A DNA stretch of 16,158 nt from Euryarchaeota archaeon UBA4 (GCA_002497985.1 DAFQ01000059.1:1-16158), one strand, 5' to 3'. Positions 1 through 7,206 are shown, numbered from the stretch's first letter. The notes: generated by a model not told the origin, from the sequence alone. Numbers and translations: made by a program.

Positions 1-653
1 AAAAGCTGCATGATGATGGAGCCAGTAACTATTGGGCCTATCCCTAGGTGCATGATTGAACCTGATGCCCCAGCCATTATCGACCTGAAAGACGAGAATA
101 TGTCGAGTGTTGAGTCCGATAGACCGTAAATCATCACATTGGTCATCATGAAGTAGATGATCAGTACCAATGTGGTGGTCCACAACTTCTGGTTGAACCT
201 TACGTGGCCGTCGGGCTTGGTGATGCTCGGGTAGACATCGACAAGCCTGGATAGTGCGTATAGTCTGCTGGACTCCGAGCCCGAGTAAAGGAGGCATGCG
301 ATTGCCAAGCCCGCACCGAAGCCGAGTAGTGCTACGCCCACCAGCAGGAATCCCACCGCTTCTGGGTCCTTCCAACCCCAATATGCCAGGAGTAACACGA
401 AAACTAGCCATGTCACTGGCTTGAATGCGCGACCTATGTAGGGGGCCTCTCTGATATTCTCAGGGAGATCCGACATAGTGCCCCATATCACGAAACCGAC
501 GTATGGGAATGAAACCAGGAGCATTCTCAATGCGCGCATCTGTTCATCTTCGGCGCCATCCAGTAAATCGGACCTAAGCCAGTAGAACAGGGCGCCCCAA
601 TATGTGAGAATCATTGCGGGGAGGCCTATTTTGCTGGGACTCCTCTCAACCAT
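1..653 (-). CDS. secY: Preprotein translocase subunit SecY (5' part) with an extra N-terminal membrane domain
   Basis: This is the central pore of the Sec translocon, which moves or inserts proteins across the cytoplasmic membrane. Only the first 217 codons lie in the window. Residues from about 130 read as archaeal SecY: the start-of-SecY segment RLYALSRLVDVYPSITKP, a first transmembrane helix near 158-178, and the plug-region match RSIMAGASGSIMHLGIGPIV at about 190-209. Before this lie about 130 extra residues with four hydrophobic segments (about 11-26, 41-60, 78-94, 99-123), in the same frame without a stop. Archaeal SecY normally has only some 20-25 residues before its first helix. I see no internal ATG between the extra helices and the SecY core. 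The ATG at 653 is 21 bases after the L15 stop, the usual archaeal position for secY. Confidence 0.93.
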   Translation of the reverse strand, partial: MVERSPSKIGLPAMILTYWGALFYWLRSDLLDGAEDEQMRALRMLLVSFPYVGFVIWGTMSDLPENIREAPYIGRAFKPVTWLVFVLLLAYWGWKDPEAVGFLLVGVALLGFGAGLAIACLLYSGSESSRLYALSRLVDVYPSITKPDGHVRFNQKLWTTTLVLIIYFMMTNVMIYGLSDSTLDIFSSFRSIMAGASGSIMHLGIGPIVTGSIIMQL

Positions 654-674
654 CGTATCGCCCCGTTAGAGTGT

Positions 675-1094
675 TCACTCTTCCTCCCACTCTCCGAACT
701 CGTCATCGTCGTCAGTGGTAACGGTTCCGCCAGCGGCCACGACCTTTTGCATGGCTCCAGCGCTAGCCTCGGAAACTGTGATGTTGATCGCTCGGGAGAT
801 TGATCCCTTGCCCAGGAGCTTGTCATAGCCCATATCTGTGAGGTTGATTGAGTCTCCATCGGCCATTTCCTCGACTTCGCTGACGTTGATGGACACGTTA
901 ACGGTCCTCAAGCTTGGGTGTCTGTTGAAGCCATGCATGCCCCAATGCCCTGGCATGTACTTGTTTCTGAACATGACCTTGTGCTTGCCTATGCCGGCTT
1001 TTCCTCGGCCTCCTCTCTTTCCAGCTCCCCTTCCGGCTTTCTTTCCTCTGCCGTGGTAACGGCTTCCGCGGAACTTGTTTGTTCGTGATACCAT
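675..1094 (-). CDS. rpl15: 50S ribosomal protein L15 (uL15)
   Basis: This is a large-subunit protein that threads a basic N-terminal extension into 23S rRNA. The 139-residue product has the typical Gly/Arg/Lys-rich N-terminus (GRGKKAGRGAGKRGGRGKAG, about 16-35), then the archaeal signature HWGMHGFNRHP (about 51-61). It ends in a strongly acidic tail (DDDDEFGEWEEE) that is not part of the core fold. The start is supported by the Shine-Dalgarno GAGGCGAG just upstream; the L30 stop TGA at 1105-1107 forms part of that site, so translation of the two genes is probably coupled. secY follows after 21 bases. Confidence 0.97.
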   Translation of the reverse strand: MVSRTNKFRGSRYHGRGKKAGRGAGKRGGRGKAGIGKHKVMFRNKYMPGHWGMHGFNRHPSLRTVNVSINVSEVEEMADGDSINLTDMGYDKLLGKGSISRAINITVSEASAGAMQKVVAAGGTVTTDDDDEFGEWEEE

Positions 1095-1104
1095 TCTTCT
1101 CGCC

Positions 1105-1575
1105 TCACATCATTCTCTCTGCTAGATCGCTGATGGCGTCTCCACGGAATCCCAGAGCGCCTCCGACCGTGTAGGCACGCTTGATGCCGCCCCAGCCCTT
1201 GCTCCCCCTAGGGGGGTGGAGCCTGAAGATTGGCTTGAGGCCATCTACATCGCCCATTGAAGCCTCTCCGGAGGCTAGGGCCTTGGAGAAGTCCTTGATT
1301 CCCTTGAAGTCGCTTCCCTCCTTGATGGATGCGTCGGTGACGGGCTTGTCCCCGGACATCCTGCCCCTCTCTCCGATTAGCTTGGCGATTGTGTCTGCAT
1401 CTACCTCGCCCCATGTTACGTAGTCCTTCGACTTCTGCAGCATCCCCCTGTACGAGGGGCTGTCCGTAACGATGGTTGCGTGATTTACCCGGGTGAGGTT
1501 CAGCATTGACATTGTGTCTCTGATCTTCCTGGTGACCCCACGGTCGCTCCTTGCTCTGATTACTAGAAATGTCAA
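1105..1575 (-). CDS. rpl30: 50S ribosomal protein L30 (uL30)
   Basis: This large-subunit rRNA-binding protein of 156 residues is the long archaeal/eukaryotic form, against about 60 residues in bacteria. Its N-terminal ferredoxin-like L30 core is seen in FLVIRARSDRGVTRKIRDTM followed by LNLTRVNHATIV. The C-terminal archaeal extension holds the conserved stretch FRLHPPRGSKGWGGIKRAY at about 116-134. The ATG overlaps the S5 stop by four bases (ATGA), which indicates translational coupling. No anomaly was seen. Confidence 0.97.
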   Translation of the reverse strand: MTFLVIRARSDRGVTRKIRDTMSMLNLTRVNHATIVTDSPSYRGMLQKSKDYVTWGEVDADTIAKLIGERGRMSGDKPVTDASIKEGSDFKGIKDFSKALASGEASMGDVDGLKPIFRLHPPRGSKGWGGIKRAYTVGGALGFRGDAISDLAERMM

Positions 1576-2360
1576 CTGAGTTCCCTCCCTCTGATTATGT
1601 TAAGCCTGCGGTGATCGGCTTCTGTGAGTCTTGTCTTATTCAGTTCTACTAGGGCATTGAATGTCGCCTTGGCGAAATTGATTGTCGTCCTGGTCTGTCC
1701 GGATGACCTCGACCAGACGTCAGTGACGCCAGCCAGGTTCAGAACCCTCCTGCCGTAGTCGCCGATGACGAGCCCCTTCCCCGCAGGTGCTGGCATCAGG
1801 GTGATTCTGGTTGAGGCCGATCTACCGGTGACCATGAATGGGACGCTGGTGCCTGGGCCTTCAGATGACTCCCATGACCCATTGCCCCTCATTACGGGGA
1901 TTATGTTCAGCTTGGCCTTGTCTATTGCCTTGCGAATTGTACTGGCGACTTCCTTGCCCTTGCAGACCGATAGTCCGACGTACCCATCGCTGTTACCGAC
2001 AACGCACAGGACGTTGAATCTGACTCTTCTTCCTGAGTCGGTCATCCTCTGAATCATGTTCACTGCGAGGACGTCGTCGGTGATGTCAGGAAGCAGGGCA
2101 TCGACAATCTCTACCTCTCTGATTGGCAGCCCTGTTTCCAGTGCGTCTTCGTAAGTTAGTATCTGACCGGACATGACCATCCGCCCCAGTCTGGTCCGAG
2201 GTTGCCATGCTCTGAGCGCGGCTAGTGGATCTGGCCCCCCTCTCCTTCTCCCTCGGGAGTCGGATTGGACTTCTTCCACTGGCGCTAGGGCCTTTGCGAG
2301 GCCGGGTGCCAGTATCGGGACTTCCGGGGCGGGGTTCGTCTCGGGGCTCTCTTCGGTCAT
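1572..2360 (-). CDS. rps5: 30S ribosomal protein S5 (uS5), N-terminally extended
   Basis: This small-subunit protein sits near the mRNA entry site and affects decoding accuracy. The N-terminal double-stranded-RNA-like S5 domain covers about 80-145 (VNMIQRMTDSGRRVRFNVLCVVG and the GNSDGYVGLSVCKGKE core), and the C-terminal S5 domain about 173-245 (RITLMPAPAGKGLVIGD). At 262 residues it is longer than the archaeal norm of about 210-240. The surplus is a Pro/Glu-rich, probably disordered N-terminus of about 35 residues. The stretch RGNGSWESSEG (158-168) aligns with the place where many archaeal S5 proteins carry a cysteine-rich GCGSWECGCG-like segment; here no cysteine remains (family comparison from memory). 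Its ATG overlaps the L18 stop by four bases. Confidence 0.96.
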   Translation of the reverse strand: MTEESPETNPAPEVPILAPGLAKALAPVEEVQSDSRGRRRGGPDPLAALRAWQPRTRLGRMVMSGQILTYEDALETGLPIREVEIVDALLPDITDDVLAVNMIQRMTDSGRRVRFNVLCVVGNSDGYVGLSVCKGKEVASTIRKAIDKAKLNIIPVMRGNGSWESSEGPGTSVPFMVTGRSASTRITLMPAPAGKGLVIGDYGRRVLNLAGVTDVWSRSSGQTRTTINFAKATFNALVELNKTRLTEADHRRLNIIRGRELS

Positions 2361-2875
2361 TCGAATGCCCCCTCAATTGCCTTCTTAGAAGCTTCAACGG
2401 TTGGTGAAATGGAGTCGGAAATGTGCGCCCCGGTTGATCTCTCGTCATCGGGGAGGACTGACTCGCCATGTGGTATATCCAAGCCTGCTTCGACCATGCC
2501 CTTCAGAGCGGAGAAGACTCTGCTTCCCGATGATGAGGCTGATAGTCCGATGTCCAAGACTGCTTCCTTGTGGCCTGCCGAGATCGCTGCCTTTGCCATG
2601 GCGTAACCCGCGAGGTAGCAGGCTGGCACTGACTTTCTTGATGCGTCCAGTGGCCATGAGTATGAGTCCACTAGAGTCTTGCCTGTGATTGAAGCCAGGA
2701 TTCTGTCGCCATCTGTGCCGAATTCGGCGAGCTGGCATGTGACCTGCGTGTTGGAAACTCTGACGACGGCTCTAGGGGCCCCTCCTCGAAGTAGCTTCAT
2801 CCTTCGACGGTAGTCGGTCTGTCCATTGCGTCGGCGCTTCATCCTGAGCCTCTGACTCTTGCCGTGTGCCATCAT
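2357..2875 (-). CDS. rpl18: 50S ribosomal protein L18 (uL18)
   Basis: L18 binds 5S rRNA and, with L5, docks it on the large subunit. The 172-residue protein shows the archaeal signature RMKRRRNGQTDYRRRMKLL (about 10-28), then PRAVVRVSNTQVTCQL, and AVLDIGLSASSSGSRVFSALKG in the second half, typical of archaeal/eukaryotic L18/L5e. Two adjacent ATG codons (2873-2875 and 2870-2872) overlap the eL19 stop; the second gives a conventional MAHGKSQ start. The choice changes only one residue. It overlaps S5 by four bases downstream. Confidence 0.96.
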   Translation of the reverse strand: MMAHGKSQRLRMKRRRNGQTDYRRRMKLLRGGAPRAVVRVSNTQVTCQLAEFGTDGDRILASITGKTLVDSYSWPLDASRKSVPACYLAGYAMAKAAISAGHKEAVLDIGLSASSSGSRVFSALKGMVEAGLDIPHGESVLPDDERSTGAHISDSISPTVEASKKAIEGAFE

Positions 2876-3348
2876 TCATCGCCTCCGATTTTGATACCGT
2901 CTGTAACCATGTTTGTTCTCATGTGGGCAATGGAGCGGTATGAGCCGCCTTTCGCCTTACGGTAGTAGTACCTGTATTCAGAAGGAGTGAGTGTTCCTTC
3001 CTCCCTCATGCCCTTCAACTGTCTCCTCTGTGACCTAATTAGCTGCATCCACTTGCCCTTCTTGGGCGTCCTTGAGTTGGCACTCCCCTTTCTCGAGCCC
3101 TGGCCCTTCCTTCGGCCCTTCGACTTCTGTTCCGCGGCCTTCCTTGCTCTGGCCCTGCTAGTGCCCTTGATTGGGCGTGCCTTGATCAGTCCTTCCTCGA
3201 TTAGTCTCCTGACATCGTCCTTCTGGACTGCGGAGATTACTTCATCGAGGTAGTCGGGGTCTATCCAGACTCGGTGAACCCCTACTGGCCTGCCTTCCTT
3301 CTGTGACAAGATGGCCGCTGCCATTCTTCGCTGATTTGTGATTATCAT
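2872..3348 (-). CDS. rpl19e: 50S ribosomal protein L19e (eL19)
   Basis: eL19 is found in archaea and eukaryotes only and has a long basic helix that reaches toward the small subunit. The 158-residue protein has the family order: globular N-terminus with RMAAAILSQKEGRPVGVHRVW (from about 8), helix-rich IDPDYLDEVISAVQKDDVRRLI, then the basic linker with GRRKGQGSRKGSANSRTPKKG (about 77-97) and the C-terminal helix with RSQRRQLKGMREEGTLTPSEYRYYYRKAKGG. The TGA of eL32 shares its T with this gene's start region (TGATG). It encodes a normal-length product. Confidence 0.97.
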   Translation of the reverse strand: MIITNQRRMAAAILSQKEGRPVGVHRVWIDPDYLDEVISAVQKDDVRRLIEEGLIKARPIKGTSRARARKAAEQKSKGRRKGQGSRKGSANSRTPKKGKWMQLIRSQRRQLKGMREEGTLTPSEYRYYYRKAKGGSYRSIAHMRTNMVTDGIKIGGDE

Positions 3349-4007
3349 CAGAGATCACCCCTTCTCTCGATGCGCCTTCTGTTGAGCACCCTTAGTCCGA
3401 GGTCGTTAGCCCTCTCGTGGATTGAAATCCTCTTTCTGTTGCCGACAGTTGCCCCTATCCTGACGGCTTGCCTCTCTGGGTCGAGTCCGTCCATGTCTGA
3501 TGGCTTGTGAACCAGGACTTCCTGGAATCCCGATGGGTGTAGATCCCTGGCGGATGCTATCTTCCTGTAGCCGATTCGGGCCATTGGTGGACGGTACTTT
3601 CTGTTGAGCCTCATGCTTGAGTGCATGCCTTTCGGCTTTCTCCAGCTTGATCTTGCTAGCCTTCTGTACCTGTACCACTCTTGTCTGCGGAATGCTGGTT
3701 GCTGCTTCTTCTGTGCTGCCCTGAATTTCAGGGCGTTAGTTGTTTCATCGTCCAGAACCGGCTTCTGACGTGCGGTATGCAGATCGTCCCAATCGTCCTC
3801 GTCCTCGAAGAAGTCGTCCTCGTCCTCGAAGTCCTCTTCGAATTCCTCGATAGTTTCGGGCGCTTCTGGGGCATCGGCTTCTGCAGCTCCGGGCGACTCT
3901 TGTAGGCGGGCGATCAGTTCTGCCTTCTTTCCAGAAACTGGAAGGCCCCTCTCACGGAGGACGTCCTTTAGCTGGGCGACTGTCATATTTTCAAATTCGT
4001 CACTCAT
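3348..4007 (-). CDS. rpl32e: 50S ribosomal protein L32e (eL32) with N-terminal SAP-like domain and acidic linker
   Basis: The eL32 core, a large-subunit protein of archaea and eukaryotes, lies at about 105-215: RRQEWYRYRRLARSSWRKPKG, then GYRKIASARDLHPSGFQEVLVH, and the end IHERANDLGLRVLNRRRIERR. The first 36 residues form a SAP-type motif (MTVAQLKDVLRERGLPVSGK then KAELIARL, residues 8-35), a helix-loop-helix fold known for nucleic-acid binding. It is followed by an acidic stretch (about 52-76) dominated by Asp/Glu. Haloarchaeal eL32 also has an N-terminal extension, but of helix-hairpin-helix type as I recall, so a different module occupies the same place here. The gene starts two bases after the L6 stop. 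Core assignment is certain; the SAP label rests on motif reading. Confidence 0.95.
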   Translation of the reverse strand: MSDEFENMTVAQLKDVLRERGLPVSGKKAELIARLQESPGAAEADAPEAPETIEEFEEDFEDEDDFFEDEDDWDDLHTARQKPVLDDETTNALKFRAAQKKQQPAFRRQEWYRYRRLARSSWRKPKGMHSSMRLNRKYRPPMARIGYRKIASARDLHPSGFQEVLVHKPSDMDGLDPERQAVRIGATVGNRKRISIHERANDLGLRVLNRRRIERRGDL

Positions 4008-4009
4008 TC

Positions 4010-4561
4010 CTATGCCCCCTTCGATGTGATGTAAATTCCGTCTTGGAATACCCTTCTATCCCTATTCCTAATCCTGCACGCCCTCTCTATATTGGCAGCG
4101 GTTTGCCCGACCTTCTCACGATCGGATCCCTTGACTGTTACTTCGGTCTTGTTTTCCACTTTGACTTCCACCTCGGAGGGGGACCAGGGCAGCTTGGCGA
4201 CCCTTGGAACCTTCTCGCCGAACAGGTTGTTGATTGTCATGCGATTGCCCTCTACCTTCAGAGTCATAGGAAAGTGACTGTAAACGGCCCTGAGCTTGTA
4301 CTCGAATCCTTCCTCCAAGCCCTTGACCATGTTCCTCAAGTGCGCAGCCCATGTTCCGGCAATGGCCTTGTCCGCCCTTCGAGGAAGGTCACAGAACACC
4401 ACTAGTGAAGAGTCGCCTTGCCTGATGGTGACCTTGGGGTGCCTGAACTCCCTGCTGAGGGACTTGCCTTCATTTGAAACCGTGACTACGTCTCCAGCTA
4501 TGCTTGAGCTTGAGCCCTCTGCGAGGTTTATCTCGTGGGAAACGTGATCTAACTTTGGCAT
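4010..4561 (-). CDS. rpl6: 50S ribosomal protein L6 (uL6)
   Basis: L6 sits at the base of the L7/L12 stalk near the GTPase centre. The 183-residue product has the usual two-fold L6 repeat. The first half contains DVVTVSNEGKSLSREFRHP and TWAAHLRNMVKGLEEGFEYKL; the second contains NNLFGEKVPRVAKLP and VTVKGSDREKVGQTAANIE, ending with RNRDRRVFQDGIYI, the archaeal C-terminal signature. The S8 stop TAG lies inside the Shine-Dalgarno TAGGAGTTGA that precedes the ATG. Length and motifs are ordinary. Confidence 0.97.
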   Translation of the reverse strand: MPKLDHVSHEINLAEGSSSSIAGDVVTVSNEGKSLSREFRHPKVTIRQGDSSLVVFCDLPRRADKAIAGTWAAHLRNMVKGLEEGFEYKLRAVYSHFPMTLKVEGNRMTINNLFGEKVPRVAKLPWSPSEVEVKVENKTEVTVKGSDREKVGQTAANIERACRIRNRDRRVFQDGIYITSKGA

Positions 4562-4573
4562 TCAATTCAACTC

Positions 4574-4963
4574 CTAGAAAATATATGCGAGAAGGCGCCC
4601 TCCGACGCGCTCCTTCTTGGCATCGTAGTGATCCATTATTCCTTGATTAGTAGTGACAATGAGAAGTCCGAAATCTCTTGCGGGCAGGTACCTCGACTCC
4701 CACTTGTCGAAGTCCGAGCGTTGTACCGAATGCCGTGGCTTGATGACTCCGCATCGGTTAATTGCCCCGATGAGTTCTATCCTGTAGGAGCCGGAGCGGC
4801 CATCCTCTATCCTCTCGAACTCGCCGACATATCCTGACTTCTGCATGATATTGAGCATGCTCCCCAATAGTTTGCTAGCTGGGCTTACTGAGACCTCGTA
4901 GTGGCCTGCCTGCTCCGCGTTGAATATTCGCGTGAAGGCGTCGCTTAGTGGATCGAATTGCAT
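4574..4963 (-). CDS. rps8: 30S ribosomal protein S8 (uS8)
   Basis: S8 is a primary 16S rRNA binder in the platform and central domain. The 129-residue protein starts with DPLSDAFTRIFNAEQAG, followed by archaeal S8 elements SPASKLLGSMLNIMQKSGYVG and, near the C-terminus, YLPARDFGLLIVTTNQGIMDHYDAK and GGRLLAYIF. The start is marked by GAGGTGAT, a near-perfect match to the archaeal anti-Shine-Dalgarno; the S14 stop TGA at 4975-4977 overlaps that site. The length is that of the family. Confidence 0.97.
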   Translation of the reverse strand: MQFDPLSDAFTRIFNAEQAGHYEVSVSPASKLLGSMLNIMQKSGYVGEFERIEDGRSGSYRIELIGAINRCGVIKPRHSVQRSDFDKWESRYLPARDFGLLIVTTNQGIMDHYDAKKERVGGRLLAYIF

Positions 4964-4974
4964 TATTTATCACC

Positions 4975-5127
4975 TCATGAGTATTTCTTGAATCCTATGT
5001 CGGGAGCGGTGTCTCGGAAGCACTGGCGGCAGAGCCTGAGGCCGTGACGTCGGATCATTCCCCTCTTGCGCCCGCATCTCCTGCATCCAACAGAGCGGCC
5101 AATTCTCTCTCCGTGATCCTTTGCCAT
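4975..5127 (-). CDS. rps14: 30S ribosomal protein S14, zinc-binding (uS14)
   Basis: This is a small 50-residue protein of the 30S head. Four cysteines in a CxxC-x12-CxxC array (C15, C18, C33, C36) make the zinc ribbon of the short S14 type. The end APDIGFKKYS is the standard archaeal C-terminus. A longer open frame continues upstream, but the ATG at 5127 gives the family-length protein, lies two bases after the L5 stop, and is preceded by GGAGGAG formed by the final Glu codons of L5. Its place between L5 and S8 is the conserved spc order. Confidence 0.97.
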   Translation of the reverse strand: MAKDHGERIGRSVGCRRCGRKRGMIRRHGLRLCRQCFRDTAPDIGFKKYS

Positions 5128-5129
5128 GG

Positions 5130-5669
5130 TTACTCCTCCTCCCCGTAGCCGACTATCTTGAGTTCGAAATTCTTGGAGAACCACGCTCGTGACTCTTCTG
5201 GGCCCACGCGGTGGCTCACTGCGACCTTCCTGGCATGTCTCCTTCTGCGTGAGACGCGGTGACCGGGCCTTTCCAATACCACGTTTACATCCATTCCATA
5301 GATTCCAATGTCTGGATCGTACTTCTGGCCGGGGAAGTCCGTATAGTCGGTTATTCCGAATGAGAGGTTTCCAGAGGAGTCGAAGTTGTACGAAGGGATG
5401 GTGTGCTGGCGGACCCAGAAAGCGTCCTTCAGGAATGCTTGGATTGATTCCTGGTCCCTTATGGTTACCTTGCACCCTATCGGGGAGCCCTTCCTGGTCC
5501 CCAGATCCCTATTTGTACTGGTTGCCAGGGTCCTCACGGGACTCATTCCTGTGACCATCTCGAGTGCTTGCTCGGCTAGCTGTAGCCTCTGGCCGCCCTC
5601 TCCTACGCCGATGTTCACAGTTACTTTGGTGACCCTCGGGGCGAGCATTGGGTTGGCGGTTCCACTCAT
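5130..5669 (-). CDS. rpl5: 50S ribosomal protein L5 (uL5)
   Basis: L5 binds 5S rRNA and contacts the P-site tRNA elbow. The 179-residue sequence has the L5 N-terminal signature PRVTKVTVNIGVGEGG (about 11-26), followed by MSPVRTLATSTNRDLGTRKG and the core segment IGCKVTIRD. The C-terminal domain has DYTDFPGQKYDPDIGIYGMD and the archaeal RVSRRRRHARKVAVSHRV segment. It ends in EEE, whose codons form the S14 ribosome-binding site. Its ATG overlaps the S4e stop by four bases. Confidence 0.97.
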   Translation of the reverse strand: MSGTANPMLAPRVTKVTVNIGVGEGGQRLQLAEQALEMVTGMSPVRTLATSTNRDLGTRKGSPIGCKVTIRDQESIQAFLKDAFWVRQHTIPSYNFDSSGNLSFGITDYTDFPGQKYDPDIGIYGMDVNVVLERPGHRVSRRRRHARKVAVSHRVGPEESRAWFSKNFELKIVGYGEEE

Positions 5670-6364
5670 GATTCGTCCTCCAGTGGAATGTCCGACTTGT
5701 CTCCAATGACGAAAACGTAGTCGGAAACTGTGCCGAAATCGTCGAATTTGGTCTCATTGGCCTTTGAGGACCTCTTTACATCATGGCCCCTTATTGTGGC
5801 GGTCTCGCCTATGTGGCTGCCTCCTGTGAGGTATGCAGTGGAGCCCTCTTCGAACTTGTGGTGGGCCTTGATCTCCTGCTCTGGCAGGGATATAACTAGT
5901 GAGTCTCCGGTCCTGTATTCCGGATTCTCGTCGAAAACCATGTTTCGTCCGTCATGGAGGTGAATCTGTGTCTTCCCTCCCTTGATGGTGTTCTTTCCCG
6001 TAACTCTGCAGGTCTTGGTGGAGGCCTGCTTTGCTGGGATTGATCTGTATCTGAGTTTACCGTTTGTATCCAGTATGCACCTGTAGTTGTTGTCGCCAAC
6101 GGTTAGAACGTCCATCAGTCCGACGCCCCTGGCTGAGTCATATTCGACACTGCCATCGACCTTGATGAGATTTGAGTGGGCTATCCTCTTTGCTTCACGG
6201 CGAGTCTGGGCCACTCCCAGTATGTCTCTGAGAATGACTCCCAGTGGCATGCAGTGCTCGATTGAGTGCCCACAGGGGTTTGGCTTCTGGATCCATATGG
6301 TGGACTTTCTTGGAAGGGGCCAGCTCCTTGGCATGGTTAGCCTCTTCATGTGGCTGCTACTCAT
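5666..6364 (-). CDS. rps4e: 30S ribosomal protein S4e (eS4)
   Basis: This archaeal/eukaryotic small-subunit protein has an S4-like RNA-binding region followed by a KOW-type domain. The 232-residue protein begins with the typical HMKRLTMPRSWPLPRK segment. The S4 domain lies at about 41-100 (PLGVILRDILGVAQTRREAK, with KVDGSVEYDSARGVGLMDVL). The central RPS4E region has FDENPEYRTGDSLVISLPEQ, and the KOW-like part is GSTAYLTGGSHIGETATIRG (about 172-191). The ATG overlaps the L24 stop by four bases. It is slightly shorter at the N-terminus than many archaeal homologues, lacking the MGxKGPRKH-like lead. Confidence 0.96.
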   Translation of the reverse strand: MSSSHMKRLTMPRSWPLPRKSTIWIQKPNPCGHSIEHCMPLGVILRDILGVAQTRREAKRIAHSNLIKVDGSVEYDSARGVGLMDVLTVGDNNYRCILDTNGKLRYRSIPAKQASTKTCRVTGKNTIKGGKTQIHLHDGRNMVFDENPEYRTGDSLVISLPEQEIKAHHKFEEGSTAYLTGGSHIGETATIRGHDVKRSSKANETKFDDFGTVSDYVFVIGDKSDIPLEDES

Positions 6365-6798
6365 TCTTCGACACCCCCGGTCCTCTCTAGTAGCCTCTTG
6401 AGTCTGAGTGTGTCTCCCTCGAACAATTTGGTTACAATTACGTTTGAGGGGTGGATTGGGACAGCTTCTTCCTTTCCATCCGAGGTAGTGCTAGTCACAC
6501 CGTCGATGAAGATCATTCCACTGGTGGAGTCGACCATCGCTATCTTCCCGGATACTCCGGACCGCCCCCTAGATTGCCCCAGTCTCTTGCCACGAGTATC
6601 TGACTTGGCGCTGTTTGGGTGTCCGAAGTCGCCCCTTATGACCTCGACTTCGTCTCCGACCCTTACTGTGACTCTGCGAATATTCTGAAGCTCGGGGTCG
6701 TCTGAGATTAGGCGTGAGCGCATCCTCTTTCTTCGGATGTGCATCGATGCGTCCCTCTGCCCTAGGCGTTGCTTGCCTGGCTTGCTGCTTCTCGTCAT
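6361..6798 (-). CDS. rpl24: 50S ribosomal protein L24 (uL24) with an insertion in the KOW loop
   Basis: uL24 initiates large-subunit assembly and ends up near the exit tunnel. The N-terminal part has the archaeal HIRRKRMRSRLISDDP segment (20-35). The KOW motif starts as VRVGDEVEVIRGDFG (45-59) and resumes as SGKIAMVD (83-90). Between them sit about 22 Gly/Arg/Ser/Lys-rich residues (60-82) where archaeal relatives have a direct turn of a few residues. The insertion accounts for the length of 145 against roughly 120 in familiar archaeal L24. The C-terminal part (HPSNVIVTKL, about 116-125) is normal. The start is fixed by GAGGTGG, which includes the L14 stop TGA. Confidence 0.96.
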   Translation of the reverse strand: MTRSSKPGKQRLGQRDASMHIRRKRMRSRLISDDPELQNIRRVTVRVGDEVEVIRGDFGHPNSAKSDTRGKRLGQSRGRSGVSGKIAMVDSTSGMIFIDGVTSTTSDGKEEAVPIHPSNVIVTKLFEGDTLRLKRLLERTGGVEE

Positions 6799-6807
6799 CT
6801 TTCCACC

Positions 6808-7206
6808 TCACACAATTTGTTTTGCTGTTGCCGCGATCCTAGGCCACCTTTCTGCGGCCTCACGGCTTACTGGTCCCTTAATGTCGGAACCCTGAACTTC
6901 CCCTCTCTCGTTTGTTAGAACGCAGGCATTGTCCGAAAACTGGACCCATGTCCCGTCTACGCGCCTGAAAGGCCTCGCCTGCCTGATAACTACGGCATTG
7001 AAAATCTGCCTGCGGGTCTCTGGAGTCCCCCTCTTGACGGTGACCTTTGCCATGTCGCCAACGCCTGCTGCTGGGTATCTCCGTGCAACGCCTCCTTTCT
7101 TGAGAACGGTGATTATCTGCACCGTCTTTGCTCCGGTGTTGTCCGCACACTCTAGCTTGGCGTGGGTGGGGAGGGCCTTGGTGACCTTGCCTGGTATTCC
7201 CTTCAC
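6808..7206 (-). CDS. rpl14: 50S ribosomal protein L14 (uL14)
   Basis: L14 forms intersubunit bridges and is the docking site of anti-association factors. The 132-residue protein is highly conserved: LECADNTGAKTVQIITV (about 18-34), VGDMAKVTVKRGTPETRRQ (about 49-67), AVVIRQARPFRRVDGTWVQF, DNACVLTNERGEVQGSDIKG, and the archaeal terminus GPVSREAAERWPRIAATAK. It overlaps S17 by four bases (ATGA). Length and sequence are standard. Confidence 0.98.
   Translation of the reverse strand: MKGIPGKVTKALPTHAKLECADNTGAKTVQIITVLKKGGVARRYPAAGVGDMAKVTVKRGTPETRRQIFNAVVIRQARPFRRVDGTWVQFSDNACVLTNERGEVQGSDIKGPVSREAAERWPRIAATAKQIV

Noticed and set aside
838..1059. Plus-strand hydrophobic frame opposite L15
   Set aside because: It is the antisense reading of the Gly/Arg-rich L15 codons, which always yields Pro/Leu-rich pseudo-membrane sequence.
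5128..5475. Long upstream extension of the S14 frame
   Set aside because: It lies within L5 coding sequence in another frame; family length and conserved MAK start fix S14 at 5127.
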